Below are positions 37,544 through 50,395 of a stretch of DNA of 64,000 bases, piece after piece (position 1 is the first letter of the stretch; each line of letters starts with the position of its first letter). The stretch is from Torreya grandis. Lineage: Eukaryota; Streptophyta; Pinopsida; Cupressales; Taxaceae. The translations under genes and the position numbers were made by a program. The notes under the pieces were generated by a model. It was given only the letters and a program-made list of their open reading frames with translations. It did not search any database and had not been told where the DNA came from. The DNA lies in contig JARHVA010001425.1 in assembly GCA_037957365.1 (NCBI GenBank), forward strand, positions 3,305,001-3,369,000. The letters are read 5' to 3'.

Positions 37544-38430
37544 ATGGAAAAAAATGGGCCAAAATTCTTTCTACCAGACTCACAACTTCTTCACGATGAT
37601 AACTATGCCACTTGGAAAACTAAAATTTGGACACACTTGGAATTTAAAAACATTTGACCTATTGTTAATGAAACTCTTACCTGACATGGTACTGATGTTG
37701 ATCATCAAATTAAGTTTGACAAAGCCAATCAAAAGGCAATGTTGATAATCATGTTCAGAGTATTCAATGAGGTACAACCTCATATCTATAGGCCAAAATA
37801 GAAAAATATAATTGGGATAAAATCTAGACAGTCTATGAGGCCAAAAATGAAGGAACCATTCTTCATTTATAGATTCAGCTTCATTACCTCAAATTGAAGT
37901 TTAGTGAAAAAGTGTAAGCTTTTCTTCATCATGTTAAAACCCTAAGGGCCTCACTCCAAGCATTAGGAAAAATAATGTCAGATGCATCTCTTGTACCTAT
38001 TATCTTGAGAGCACTACCGTGCTCCTACATGATCTTCATGACTACTTTGACAGTCACCAAACAAAAACCATCTTTTGATAGGTTCATAAACATGTTACAA
38101 TAGGAAGAGTATATGCATAGAGAAGAAGAAGAATCAGAAGAACATGCTCTTACCTCTAATAAATAGAAAAGAAAGAAGCATATCAAGTCTTCTAAACCAA
38201 ATCAAGGTCAAAATGTCATTCATAGGGAGATAAATAGTAGAAAGTTTTCCTTATATGTGGAAAAATAGGCCATGAGCCAAAGAATTATTGGTATAACTCA
38301 TTTCCATAGGGCTCTTCAAGTAACAAGAAGCAAAATCACCAATAATCATCTAATCCACATAAAGGACAAGGATTAAAAAAAGGCATTGGAAGAAGAAATC
38401 CAATCAACAAGGTAACATTGTTGAACAAGA
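37544..38430 (+). pseudogene. Copia gag remnant
   Basis: Gag packages the element RNA into particles. The frame from ATG at 37,544 reads MEKNGPKFFLPDSQLL and then HDDNYATWKTKIWTHLE, the usual copia gag opening ('NY-x-x-W-x-x-x-x'). The middle (about 37,975-38,150) reads ILRALPCSYMIFMTTL and FDRFINMLQ-EEYMHREEEE, matching the UBN2 gag pattern 'LL-x-x-LP-x-x-Y ... L-x-x-E-E'. A zinc knuckle at about 38,250-38,296 survives as ICGKIGHEPKNYW, where the first and last cysteines of CCHC are lost. At least four in-frame stops are present. Confidence 0.85.
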
Positions 38431-38439
38431 AGACAACCA

Positions 38440-39880
38440 CTCAGATGAAGACTTCCTATATGCTACATAGTCTCATGATGAATCAACATCATAAAGTTCT
38501 ATCTGGTATGTCAACTTAGGTGCAACTTGACATATGATTAGAAGATAAGATTGGTTATATAGTATGAATGAGACTTCCCTAAAAAATCATGTCTCTTTGG
38601 GTGATGATTTATCCTATTGAGTTCAAGGTATTGGTAGTATTTCATTACCTCTTGGATGCCATGATTGAAAATATCAAATGTCATGTATGTCCTAAGACAA
38701 ATAAAGAATCTTCTCTCAATCAATCAACTACTTGAATATAACCTCAATGTTGAATTTTATTGCAAAAGTGGTAAAAATATGTGTTTGATCACAGATAAGT
38801 TAAAATTCTCAAGAATTATTACATGAGCCTCAAGAGTTGGCAAAATGTTCCAACTTGACTTTGTTTAATCAAACAATCAAGCACTTGTAGCTTGAGATCT
38901 TGATTCAATAAATCTATGGTATCGTAGATATGGTCATGTCAGTTTTAGATACCTCAAAACACTCAACAATTAGAACATGGTCCATGGACTTCCTCAGTTG
39001 AAGAAAAATATAGATCTCTACATTGTTTGTCTAGCAGGGAAACAACATTAGACATCTTTTGGTCAAAATTCCTCAAGAGCATATGGCAAGCTTGATCTAG
39101 TGTATACCAATCTTTGCCACCCCATGAGATCTAATCACTATGGGTTTTATTATTTCATGCTCTTAGTTGATTAATACTCATGCAAGATGTGGGTCTACTA
39201 TCTCAAGACCCAAGACTAAGCCTTCAAAACTTTCAAAGAGTTCCAAGCCATAGTTAAAAGTAAAACTAGTTATAAAATCAAGGCTCTCCACTTAGATGGA
39301 GAGGGATAATTCACCAATAAATATTTTTCTACTTATTTAAAATAACATGGAATTCATCAACAAATGATTCCACCATAAACTTTAAAGTAGAATGGTGTTA
39401 CAAAATGGTGCAACTATACTATCATGGAAATGGTGTGTAGTATGATTAAAGATTCAAGCTTGGGATGTACATATTGGGTAGAAGAAATATAAAAAATAGT
39501 CTATTTATTTAATAGGTCACCCACTATACCTCTTCCTCATATGACACCACATAAATCTTGGATAGGGCATAAACTTTCTATTGCTCATCTTCGAGTTTTT
39601 AGATGTAAATCTTATATTCATGTTCCTAAAAAGAAGAAAAAGAAACTAGATATCAGATCTATGCCTTATATCTTCTTAGGACAAAATGAAGAGTCATTAT
39701 CCTATAGACTAATGGACCCTAAAACAAAGAAGATATCCATCAGTAGGAATGTTGAGTTTGATGAGAAAAGTAAAACTAGTTTACCTTCCACAGACTCACA
39801 AGATTTAGTAATCAGACATATAGACAATTTAAAAGGCCATAACCACACTAAAGGTGAAAATAATGATGAGGATGATTAGT
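38440..39880 (+). pseudogene. Copia protease and integrase remnant
   Basis: Protease cleaves the polyprotein and integrase inserts the cDNA. The protease site at about 38,506-38,533 reads WYVNLGAT-HM, with the catalytic D of D-S/T-G-A replaced by N. The pre-integrase region at about 38,899-38,960 reads LWYRRYGHVSFRYLK. The integrase core spans about 39,090-39,480: the first acidic residue region reads KLDLVYTNLC (D changed to N), the second reads ALHLDGEG-FTN, and the glutamate region reads NGVTKWCNYTIMEM with the key E apparently lost. The C-terminal part is open at 39,541-39,879. Confidence 0.87.
39541..39879 (+). pseudogene. Copia integrase C-terminal open fragment (112 codons)
   Basis: Longest open stretch of the copia polyprotein. 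It reads MTPHKSWIGHKLSIAHLRVF, then YIHVPKKKKKKLDIRS, then YIFLGQNEESLSYRLMDPKT and ISRNVEFDE. These are the classic copia integrase-tail motifs (TP-x-x-x-W-x-G-x-KP-x-x-x-HL-x-x-FG, K-LD-x-x-S, F-x-GY, Y-x-x-x-x-x-x-x-x-x-x-x-SR-V-F). The K-K-K-K-K-K run is longer than usual and probably grew by slippage. An acidic linker (GENNDEDD) closes it before the RT. Confidence 0.92.
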
Positions 39881-40139
39881 TAATTAATAAAATTCAACCC
39901 ATAAGAATAGTGCAACATATGCCAAAATGGTATATAAGTACATTAAAAGATGCTAAACGAGATAGAGTTCCAGACACATCAACTACTAGACCAAGGACTC
40001 ACAACATGACTCAAGATGAAGTCAATTTAGCCCTAATGAGTGTAATTGTAGAATCAATATATCCCTCAATAGTTTAAGAGGCCCTAGAGTCCAAACCTTA
40101 GAAAGATGTCATGGATATAGAATATCAATCACTGATGAA

Positions 40140-40840
40140 ACAAAAAACATGGTAGCTTGAATATATTCTACCAGGGAAGAAGCCAATCAACTATAATGGG
40201 TCTACAAAATAAAATACAAAGTAGATGGTAGTATTTAAAAGCACAAGGCATGACTCATAGAAAAGGTTTATGCATAAAATGAAGGCATATATTATGAGGA
40301 GACATTTTCTCCTACGACCAAGATTAAAATAATAAAAAATGATATTTTCTCTAGCTACAAAATTTGGATGGAAGATCCACCAAATGGATGTAAAAAGTGC
40401 CTTTCTCAATGGAGATCTAAAATAAGTTTACATGACACAACTAGAAGGTTTTATCTCGCTTGGTAATGAAGGACAAGTATGTAAACTAGTAAAATCTCTA
40501 TATACTCTCAAACAGGCTCCCCAAGTGTGGTACATAAAGATCGATGAACATCTCATCCAACATGGATTCTAGATATGTCCATTGATCCAAATCTCTACCT
40601 AAAATAGAAAGGGTGAGAGATTGTAATTATTGTAGTATATGTTGATGATCTAGTCATCACTGGCAATTTAGTGGAGATGATAGATGCAACTAAGAAAGAT
40701 CTTAACTGATCATTCAATATGACAAATCTCAGGCTTCTACAATATTATATTAGATTAGAAGTATGGAAAAATAAATACCATACCTTTGTATCCTAGATGA
40801 AATTATGCCAAGATAATGCTCAAGAAACTTAAGATGATGG
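40140..40840 (+). pseudogene. Copia reverse transcriptase, part 1
   Basis: RT copies element RNA into DNA. Visible motifs in order are IHQMDVKSAFLNGDL (about 40,375-40,420), MTQLEGFISLGNEGQVCKLV, then KSLYTLKQAPQVWY (about 40,490-40,530) and the active site VVYVDDLVITG (about 40,633-40,665), with both aspartates kept. Stops occur before and between these blocks. The frame is broken at 40,840 by the nested LTR element, which enters just after a segment corresponding to the end of the RT palm and thumb. Coding sequence resumes at 54,928. Confidence 0.92.
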
Positions 40841-42683
40841 TGTTTCTCTCAATTTTTTGCTTTTTGAAAAGAAAGAAACTAGGAATGAAGGGTGGAGAAG
40901 GATACTTGTTAAAGTGTGAACATTGAATCTATATGATTATGGAGAACTCTTCTTTGACTAGGGAATACTACCTAAAAATATGAAAACACTACCACAAAAA
41001 TGTGTTTGTTAGACAAGTAGTTGGGTGGATTGCCTAGCATGAGCTAGATCCTAAAAGTGAAATCTTTCTAGGAGGCTGTCAATCCACCTTGTTCAAAACA
41101 CTTAAGTTGGAATGATAAAAGAAGTAGATTTTGAATAATAATATCAAATACATTATACTAAAATACAAAATAACTAAATTTGATACAATAAAGTTAAATT
41201 CTTTGCAAAAGATAACTAAATGGATGCAATAGTTTAATTAATACTAATGCTGAAAATTGGTAAAGGTTATAGTTTTGGTTTGGTAAATTGGTGAGGGTCA
41301 AAAGGATTATTTTGTTGGTTTTGGTAGATGGTCAAGGATTCAAGTATAAAAAGATATGAATAGATAAATGAGTCAAATAAGTAAATATGGCAAAGGAAAA
41401 AATAAAGGTAAAGATGGCAAAGAGGGAAAAGAGGTAAATGAGGCAAAGAGGTGAATGGGATAAAGGAGATAAATGGAATGAAAGTAGCCAACTGAATTAA
41501 ATGGGATGAATGAAATAAAGAGGAAGAGTTTAAGGGACCAATATTATGGAGGTTAAGAAAAGAGAAAGCCAAAGGGAAATAAAGAAAGAACTAAAATTAC
41601 AAAACAAACTAGATTACCTCAATGTTGTTGAAGTGGATTGAAGATGTTGATGATGGTTGAATGTTGATGAAGTTTGAATCAATTTCGGTAGAGCTTCATT
41701 GATTTGATATTTTTTCCTCCAAGATTATGATGGCCTCCTCCAAAAAAACCTATAGAAATATTCTAAGAAAAAATGACTAACTTGCCACTTAACCTTGGGT
41801 GAAGGAGAGGGGGGTATTTATAGCATTTTTGTGTGAAGAAACATGCCAAAATAAAGGAATATTGAAGCAATTCGAATTTATCCAAGTGGGCTCATGATTT
41901 ATTCAAGGTGATATGGGAGAGTATTCCCATGTGGGTTGGTGGGTCTTCAAGTTTGAATGGAAATCATACACATGGGTTTGAATGAGGCTTAAAGACTTCT
42001 ACCCATCCTTTCTTGCTTTCACTCAAGCACATAAAGGGATGGCACACCAAATTTGGCACCATTTTACATGTGAGGGATGAAAATTCTAAGGTTAGATTGG
42101 TGAGGATTCCCATGTGGGTTGGAAAGTCTCCCATTTGGGTTGGTGAGCCTCCATTTAGGCTAAAAGGTAAAAAATGGGTGCCCTTTATCTTTCCCAAAGT
42201 TTTAAAGAGGTAGGTATCTATTTTTGAAGTCTAATTTCATGTGGGAATAAAAAATACATGTTTAATAATGACCCATTAAGCGTAAATTCATCACATTTCA
42301 ATGGGGGGGCCTTATGATACTTGAATGAGGTCATCAAACACTTTGGGAAGGGTCCTAAGTGGGGTATGATGTCCCACATCAAACCACATCAATTTTAAGC
42401 CACACCACTTACCATATCACCTCCAAATCACATGAAATGTCACTCACTATGTCATCTTTCCATGTCATCATGCCATGTCATCATGAATAGTGATAGTGGG
42501 TCCCATAGTGAATAATGATAATGAATAGTACTTTCAAATAGTAATTTTGAATGGTATTTATGACTAGGAGAATATTTATTTAGTTAAGTTAAGTGGGATT
42601 TTGGTAAAATTTAATAATTTTTAAGAGATCTTGAGGCATTTAGTCATCAAAAACTATAAATGTGTAATTTTTTGGTGTCTATA
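40841..42683 (-). repeat. Left (3') LTR of nested element
   Basis: 1,843 bp, aligning end to end with 53,081-54,922. TATAAATA (minus strand, 41,815-41,822) is in the promoter-like position shared by both LTRs. Open frames at 41,964-42,213 on both strands are reads through a short internal repeat (CCCATGTGGGTTGG, CCATTTGGGTTGGTGAG). Confidence 0.93.
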
Positions 42684-42698
42684 TTTTGCCCATTTTTG
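42684..42698 (-). other. Candidate polypurine tract of nested element
   Basis: The minus strand reads AAAAATGGGCAAAA directly before the left LTR. A single C interrupts an otherwise nearly pure purine run, and the position is right for plus-strand priming. Confidence 0.6.
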
Positions 42699-44235
42699 TT
42701 ATGCAACTTTAAATTAACAAGGTACAAAAAAATCACTTGGTTGAGGGTCAAGATGCCTTGAGAATGAGAGTAAATGTTCCCTCTTAAACTAAGAGTTGAT
42801 GAGGAAAGGTCGAATCGGGTGTAGGTTTGATAAGCAGTTGATGGAGAGGCACTAGGTGGTACCATAAGGTAGCTGGGTATGTCAAATGCTTGTGGGTTCA
42901 TAAAATATGACTAAGCATAATAGTCAAGAATACCTATATACTAAAGGTGAAAAATTTTATAACAAGAAGGTTAGGTTTTAAGATAAATGATAAGGTAATC
43001 AATCCCCAACATTGGTCATAGCTGATCTAGTTAGTCTTATCAAGGTTCCTAAGTAGGGTTGATGTTGACTCAGGTATCTAGGGTAGGAAGTGATCTCAAG
43101 AAAACATAAATGGTCTAGTTTTACATGAGGTGGAGCAAACATTTAAAATTTTAACATGACAAGGTTGGTCATTATGGTCAAAAGTTATTGTAAAAAACAC
43201 CAATGTTCTGGGTCAAAATCAACTGACATCAAGGTGGATGTGGTGAAATCATGGGTAGATTGGGTAGGGTTATAAGGGGATGCTCAAGATAACTCTAGAT
43301 ACATGTGGCAAGTGGATGATACCTACATAGTTCCATGGATAGGAATCTAGAAAGAATGTCAGGCCAAATGTAGTTATTTTAATATATGGGTGTTGGTTAA
43401 CTTGGTTGTCCCTTATTGTATATCATGTAGTTAGGTTCAGTTGAAGGATGTTAGAGAAAGGGAAGCACCAAAGGGTGGGAAATATGGCTATCAAATAGTT
43501 TTTGATGGGTGTGGTAGAAATGGTGGCTGAGGTGAGCTAGGATGTAATTAGATGATTGCATCAACTATTTAAAAGGAATCTATAGCCATGGATAAGTAGG
43601 TTAAATCATGAAGTTTCTACCACCATTGTAAAGAAAAAGAAAGGTATAAATATGTAGTACTAAGATTCAAAAAATATGTAACTAATCAAATTACCATAGC
43701 GATCTAATAGGTTCTTTCATCACCATACAAATTAGCTGACATTGTGTACATTGCATAATAATATCATTAATAGGCTATGGAAGGTTATTATTAAATAGTT
43801 TAGGGAATACAAGTAGCAGAGTGGGTAAACAAGAAGTGGAAAAGATTCAAACCCTTGACCCTTTAGTCAGTGGGGCCCCAAAATAAGTAAGCATTGAGTT
43901 TTTGAGAGAATTCAGAGAAAAATGTTAAGGGGTTTTGGAGTATGGAGTGAGGTGAATAATAATAATAACATTAATTAATTGAGGGAGTAGGTTATGGATT
44001 ATGGTTAAAGAGTAGGGATATTTCAAGGCATAAGAATATGTAGTCCAAAAGGGAGATTCAAGGGAAATTATTGGTTAGAAGGTTAGTGCATGTGAGAGGG
44101 TGTATCTATCATCCCCACGTGGGTATCCAAAATCATCCATTTGAATGTGGTTTTAGTTTTGATTCTAACATATTAGAAGGTCAAAGTAAAAGGGGTTTAA
44201 AATAGGCAAGACCATAAGAGGTGGGGAAGGAATTT
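42699..44235. other. Nested element interior, 3' side, no domain recognised
   Basis: Pol would be expected here or nearby in minus orientation, but no RT, RNase H or integrase motif is visible. A pol III-like A/B box pair at 43,814-43,854 is listed separately. Confidence 0.5.
43814..43854 (+). promoter_or_regulatory. Possible RNA polymerase III A and B boxes (SINE-like)
   Basis: TAGCAGAGTGGG at 43,814 fits the A-box consensus TRGYNNARNNGG exactly. GATTCAAACCC at 43,844 fits the B-box GGTTCRANYCC with one mismatch. The 30 bp spacing is as in tRNA-derived SINEs. No tRNA cloverleaf, SINE tail or flanking duplication was established, so this may be chance. Confidence 0.3.
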
Positions 44236-44326
44236 TCATCCCAATGGCTGAATGATGTTTAGGTTCATTATTTGGTCATATGAGCCTACAGTCTTGGCCA
44301 ATTGTGTTATAGAGATAGAGGATTGA

Positions 44327-44483
<157 letters not shown>

Positions 44484-44499
44484 TACAATAAACAAAAAT

Positions 44500-46340
44500 T
44501 GAGTGGAAGACCTTAGAGGACATATCATGCTCAAAATGGGTAGAGGGTTGAAAAGGAAAAAGGTGATAGGGAGGGTGAATGGAGTAGTTGCAGAGGGAAA
44601 AAAAAGAGAGTCCAAGAGTAACATATAGAGGCATTAACAGAAGAAATGGATTCTCCTAAAGTAAGGAAGCTAACCATATTTTGTGTATTAAGGTAAGGGC
44701 ATGGAGGATACAAGGAAGCAAATAAGGAGATGTATGTAAAAGTAGTACAATTGGTGACTAAACTCTAAAGAGGTGGAGGTGAAATTGGATAACATAAGGG
44801 AAATCCAACAAGGGATGAGGTAAAGGTAGATTGGGAGATGGATGAAGAGAAAACAATGAGGTCATAGATAAAGATGAAGGTGGATAAGTATGTAAGAAGC
44901 TATGCATGGTAATATAGGTTACGAAGAACAAGGAAGGGCATCAAGAGAGATGAAAACAATGAAAAGAAACAGAGAAAAGAGAAGACAAATAAAAGGTAGA
45001 ATAATTGGGGTGAGAGATGTACTAAAGAATGAGAGATTGGAGAATTGAAAAGGATGGTAAAAGAAGTGAAATAATAATAAAGGATAAGAAGTGAATGAGG
45101 GATATGGGTGGCCATGAAAGGTTTGAAAATAATTCTAAAAAAAGACAAAAGAGAAAATAGTTTGGTGATGAAAATGAAAACAAGGAAATAAATGGAAGAA
45201 AAGGAAACATGAGGAAAAATGGAGTGAAATGAGGACACAAAGAGGATGATGGGATAGGGAAGAAGTAGGTGGTATCTTGACCAAGTAATCATGGGTGATG
45301 GTATGCAAGGAGAGGAATAACAAAGTAAAGCAAATGGTGGTTTTGAAGATGAGAATGGGATGGAAAACGGGAAAGGGGTGAGGAATGAGGGGAAGCAAAG
45401 GATGGGTGGACAAGAAGTTGAAGAGAGAAGGTACGTGTTAATCAACTTGTTAGAAGATATTGACAAGATGAAGGGGTGATTAGAAGATATTGACAAGCTA
45501 AAAAAATGGTGAGGTGGTGAAGAAATAGGGGGCTGTAATGAAAGAGAGTGAGATGAAACTAAAGGATGAAGATCAGAGATGATAAGAAAAAAAAGGAAGA
45601 ATTGAAGCATGGATATAAAGTGTGGATACTCACACAGATGCAAAAGATAAGTGAGTACTGAGATGGAAAGAGGAAAAAGGGAATTTAAAAAGGGCCATAA
45701 GAAATAAGAGATAAGAAGAAAATGGAAATTATGGAAGGCTTCTCAAAGGATAAATACCTAGGGATAAATTAGTTGTGGAGGAAAAAGGGGAAGATGAAAA
45801 GCATGGAAAAAAAGCAAACAAGAAAAATGGAAAATGGGTATGGTGGGAAGAGTGGCAGAATGGTAGAGTGGTGGTACATGTAAAGAAAAAGTGCAGCAAT
45901 AGAAGAAAAAAAAGCTTGCAAGATGCATAGTATGATGTGGAATAGGTGAGGAAAAGAGAGTGATAAAGGGGGTATGACAAATAGACAAGGGTGAGGGGAG
46001 ATGATGAGGATGGAGAATGAAGTTGAAGGGGATAAAGGGAAAGGTTGGTAATAAGGTGAAAGAGAGATATAAAATGTAAAAGGTGGGTGGGGAAGTGGGC
46101 TACAAATCATGCATAAGGAAATATGATGGGGAGGCCAATGAAGCATAATAGGAAGTGGTTTTATGGGAGGTAAGGGGGGCCAATGGGGAATGCTTCCACC
46201 CCTTGTGTTAAAAGAGATTGACAAGCTATAAAAGTGATTAGAAGATATTGACAATATGGAGGTAGGGAGATGGTTAGGATATAGGTAGAGAAGTGGAGGA
46301 AAAGATTTTAGGTGAGAAGGGAAAATAAAGTAAAGGAAGT
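44500..46340. repeat. Purine-rich tract (plus strand), 1.8 kb
   Basis: The plus strand is overwhelmingly A and G, and the minus strand gives Ser/Pro/Phe/Leu/His-rich frames up to 247 codons (44,900-45,643). It contains recurring phrases such as AGAAGATATTGACAA (45,446, 45,481 and about 46,231). The long frame has no domain and is best explained by composition: stop codons are rare on a pyrimidine-rich strand. It is internal to the nested LTR element. Confidence 0.85.
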
Positions 46341-49300
46341 GGTCGAGATAACCTTAGTAACTAAGCACTTCCTACATAGTATAAGAATACCTCAGGCCAA
46401 TGTAGTTCTCCCAATAATGGGGGAAAAAATTAAGGGGAAATATTAGATGGTGTTAAAACATAAGGATGTTGAATAAGAATTCAAATCTTCCTTGATGTAG
46501 GATGCTCTAAGCGAGAGGGTGTTGTTACTGGTGGAAATGAGTGAGAGGGAAAAGGGGAGGGGAATTAGTTGTTAGTGGCCAATCTTCCCATAGAGTAGTG
46601 CCTACATATTACATGGACATCAAGCTAATGTAGTTCAACAAGGTCTAGATGAGTGGTGTTCAAATTGGCTACCCCAATTTGATGGACCACATGGGTTGGT
46701 TTGGGATGAGGGAGAAGGTTTGGTGAAACAAAATTTTTGTGTTTTGGTGAAGGTGTTGGTGAAAGTGAATGGGGTAGGTTGGTAAATAGTTACCATAATG
46801 ATCCCACATTTAGTAGGATGAGAGACACAGATGGGCAAGGTAGGATAAATTATAAGGGAACATAATGTGAATTACCACAAATGACATTCAATGGATCTAA
46901 TCCGAAGAAGATGTGCCTTTGTTAATAGGTTACATCTTATAAAATTATGTGAGGGTAGGAGTTTGGAGATAGTGTTTACCACTATGAGATGAGTTTTAGG
47001 AGGTGGGGATCTATCTAGATCTATAGAGTTGTTATGACCAAGGTTCATGACCGCTACAAGCTAAGTTTTAATAGTAGTAGTGAAGTGATTACATGTAAAG
47101 AACTTATTTGATGGTCAAGTAGATTATACAAGGAAGTTAATAACGTGGTGAGAAATAGAAGATGGACCTTGCCTGACCCAAGAGTTTCATGGGTAGGCTA
47201 GATAAATGGTGGCCATGTCTACATCCTCTATCCTATCTCTATAGAACTAATGACTTATTGGTTTTTCTAGTTTGAGCCTAACCAATAAGAAGTTGCATGG
47301 CTGGGAGAAGATAGTTGTTCCCTTGCTATAGATGAATATTCAACTAGCACAAAAGAAAAGACCACCATGTTCAAGAAGACATTACCAATGGTTGTGGTCT
47401 AATACACATGGCATGTGGTAATGGGCTAGTAGGAATAGGAGGGAAAAAGGGGAAAGAAGGTGAATGTATCACTATGAAATAGTTAGAGCAGAGTATGATT
47501 CTCACCCTATGGGGATGAATATGGGAGATAAGAATAGAGTATACCCTTTAGCGGTTGTTGAGATAGGGAATGCTACAGATTTTAGTTCAGGGAGTAACTA
47601 ATTAGAAGGATGGTTGAATACAAATCTAGAGTCACCAAAAAATAGGTCTAATGTGTAGGTAAGAAAATAATGAATGTCTTTGCATTAGGAAATGTGTGTG
47701 TAATCTAATGACTATGTATGTGTCATGTGACTCCTCACACCTAAATAAAATATTGCATAGTTTGACATAAACATGTAAAATATGTGTTGGATGTTGTTGG
47801 TTAAATTTTATAGTTATGGTTATGATTGGTATGGTTATGGTTGTTTTAATCTCACTCAATGTAAGAGGAATGACTATTGTTGTTACAATGTTAGATGGTA
47901 TACATCATGGTGAAAACATCAACCAAGCACATAAGGATAAGAATAGGGCTTGATGCTTTATTTTTGACAAGGAATAAAAATAGACCCAAAGTGAGATTGG
48001 ATTCATAAATATAAGCCCTTCAAATGTTACACATGATTAGTCTTTAGTTGATAAATAAGGTCTCTTGATCACAGGGTGTCAAGTAAGCTCTAAATCCCTT
48101 AATTTATAGATAGTCTAAGGGGCATATGGGTGATAGGTGGTGTGAAGGGTAATAGGTGATATGTATGATAACCTCATGTGAATTAGTATACCCCTTATAT
48201 AGGTTTCATAATAATGGTAATAGATAAGTCCATGTAGTATTCTAGATGTAGACTGATTAATGTGAGAAGTCTACATGCAAAAGCTAATTCTAGGTTTAGA
48301 TTTTTTTGTGATAGTGGGTCTTTTGCTTTATTATTGTATATGGGAAGCTGATCGATGTAGGAAGATTAAATGAAATTTCTCTACTTTTGATAAAGTTAAC
48401 TCATCCATCCTTCAAGGGATTGGTCTAAGCTTATTGGATTTGTTTTAATGTTCTTGATAACTATCCTTTAAGGGAGTAGTCTACCTTACATGTAGCAATT
48501 TTTATTTTATTTTTGGGCAGCTCTCTTTTGAGGGAACAATTTGCAATACTTAAGATATTGACCCAATTAATTGTTGTAAGATGAAATGTGTTTAGACATG
48601 GACCAACATAATTAGGTTTAGAGGTTTACCTTTATGAGGACAAAAATTTACACAAGAAGATCAATGATATGTGAAAGGGTGTGGTTTTGAGAGACAAATA
48701 CCATGGGATTCCATCTTGTTAGAGATGAAAAGCATCCATGAGAACCATGCTATGGGTAGAGTTGTGGTACCCATATTTAAGATTAGTCCATGATTGTGAT
48801 GGTTAATCATATGGTTCTATGTTGTAATCAATTGTACTCAAAAGGGGAGGAAGAAGGTGGGTGAAGGTTAAAATCTCATAATCAAGGGATGAGTTTAAGT
48901 TAGACAAATAGGTGAGCTTGATCCTTCTTTAATAAAAAAATGAATGCAGATGTGAAGCATTGAGAGGCTTAAGTTTTGGTTTGCCTTTGAGAGAGGACAA
49001 ACAATAAGCTCTTGATACATACTTATGGGTGATGATGTAGGGTCTAAGACAATTGAAAGCAAACTTGCCTCATTTACTCTTCTCCATGTTGGTCACATGT
49101 TGGTTTTATTTTAGGATGAGATATTTGATATTAAATTCTTGAGGTTTGAGGTAAAGTTGGTTAGGTTTGATGGATATGGGTAATCTTTAATGGTTCAATT
49201 GGAGAATTTGTATCCCAGATAGGTTAGGTGGTGTCCAAATGTGTTTCTCCAATTTGATATACCACTTAGTTCAAGTTGGGTTGATGGATAGGTTTGGTTG

Positions 49301-49600
49301 ATAGGTTAAGGAAAAAAATCCAAGGGTTAGTTCAGTGAATGGGTAAGGTATGGTTGAAGTTAATAAATAGTTAAATCCTTATGAAAGGAAAGTTCCCCCA
49401 ATTTAATCTTTGCATGGGTAGGGAAAATATCCAAAAGTGAAGGTGTGTGTGGTTGGGTTTAGTTAGAATGTTGAGGGTTTGCAGGGTATGTCTATGTAAT
49501 GGACATTTTAGCCTTTCCCTTATCCTCTTATTGGACCTGAGAGTGGGTATCCCTATAGATGGTATGGATAAAAGGAAGTGTTGGTTTAACTTGTTGCTTT
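46341..49600. other. Nested element interior, middle part, no domain recognised
   Basis: Plus strand rich in G and T and poor in C. Two loosely similar blocks occur at about 46,640-46,810 and 49,210-49,380 (CCCCAATTTGAT / CTCCAATTTGAT, then GGTTGG-rich text, then AATAGTTA). No pol motif found. Confidence 0.45.
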
Positions 49601-49662
49601 AGTTCCTCCTTACTCTTAGGTGAGAATGGGGTAATAGAAAAGTGTTGGGTAGGTTTGATTGA

Positions 49663-50395
49663 TGGTTAGGTTGGTAATGGGCTCAAAGTAGGTTCATTTG
49701 ATAACATATTATCCTTGCTATAAAGATGGTGGATAATGGTTTTCATATCCTTGTAGTGTTTTGTATCATGGCCAAGTATCCTATGGTAAGAGCACACATG
49801 GTTGTCATTGTACCATGATGGTTTTGGGAATGAAGGGTCAAATTTTTTGATAGGGTAAAAAGGTTTGATAGGTGGTAAGGTTAAAGAAGAGGTTTACAAT
49901 AACCTTTGTAAAATGGTTGAATAGGATCCATGCAAAGGTGTGGGAGGTGATAGGTTTTTAGTTTTGGGAGCCTTCCTAAAATTAGTTTTTACTACAAAAG
50001 TTATGGGTGGTGGGGTAGTTTTGGTTTTCTGGTTAGGTTAGGTTGGATTGGTTAAGGGAGGTTCATTTGATAAAATATTATCCTCACATAAGTTATGGAT
50101 GAGTGATTGGAGAGATTTGAAATGCTTTGTGTCATGTCTAGTTGTCCTATGGTATGCATAGACTAAGCTAGGATTAAACCATTTTGGTTGAGGATGTGAA
50201 GGGTCAAAAGTTTTGATAGGTTAGAAATGTTTGAGAGGTGGTAAGGTTAAGGTGGATGTTTTCAATAACCTTGGTAAGATGGTTGAATTTGATTCAAGTA
50301 AAGGTGCTGGGGGTGATGGATTTTTTGGCTTTAGAGTGGGAGCCTTCTTACAAGTAGGCTTTAACCTAGAAGTTGTTAGTTGTTGAATGGTTTTA
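49663..50395 (-). repeat. Tandem duplication of about 370 bp within gag-like region
   Basis: Two diverged units start near 49,663 and 50,031 (GGTTAGGTT...). Shared blocks are GGTTCATTTGATAA, GATAGG...GGTGGTAAGGTTAA, TAAGATGGTTGAA and GGGAGCCTTC. Each carries one copy of the knuckle motif. Confidence 0.85.

Noticed and set aside
37580..37783. 67-codon minus-strand frame
   Set aside because: It is antisense to copia gag, which has clear motifs on the plus strand.
40191..40409. 72-codon minus-strand frame
   Set aside because: It is antisense to the copia RT.
41964..42213. Overlapping open frames on both strands
   Set aside because: They lie within the left LTR, and the matching frames at 54,156-54,424 lie in the right LTR. 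They follow a short internal repeat and have no domain.
44900..45643. 247-codon minus-strand frame, the longest in the window
   Set aside because: It lies in the purine tract, where stop codons are rare on the pyrimidine strand. It is Ser/Pro/Phe/Leu-rich, has no domain, and overlaps other long frames in the same tract.
45729..46254. 83-, 76- and 161-codon minus-strand frames
   Set aside because: Same compositional cause as the 247-codon frame. Several frames are open at once, which argues against real coding.
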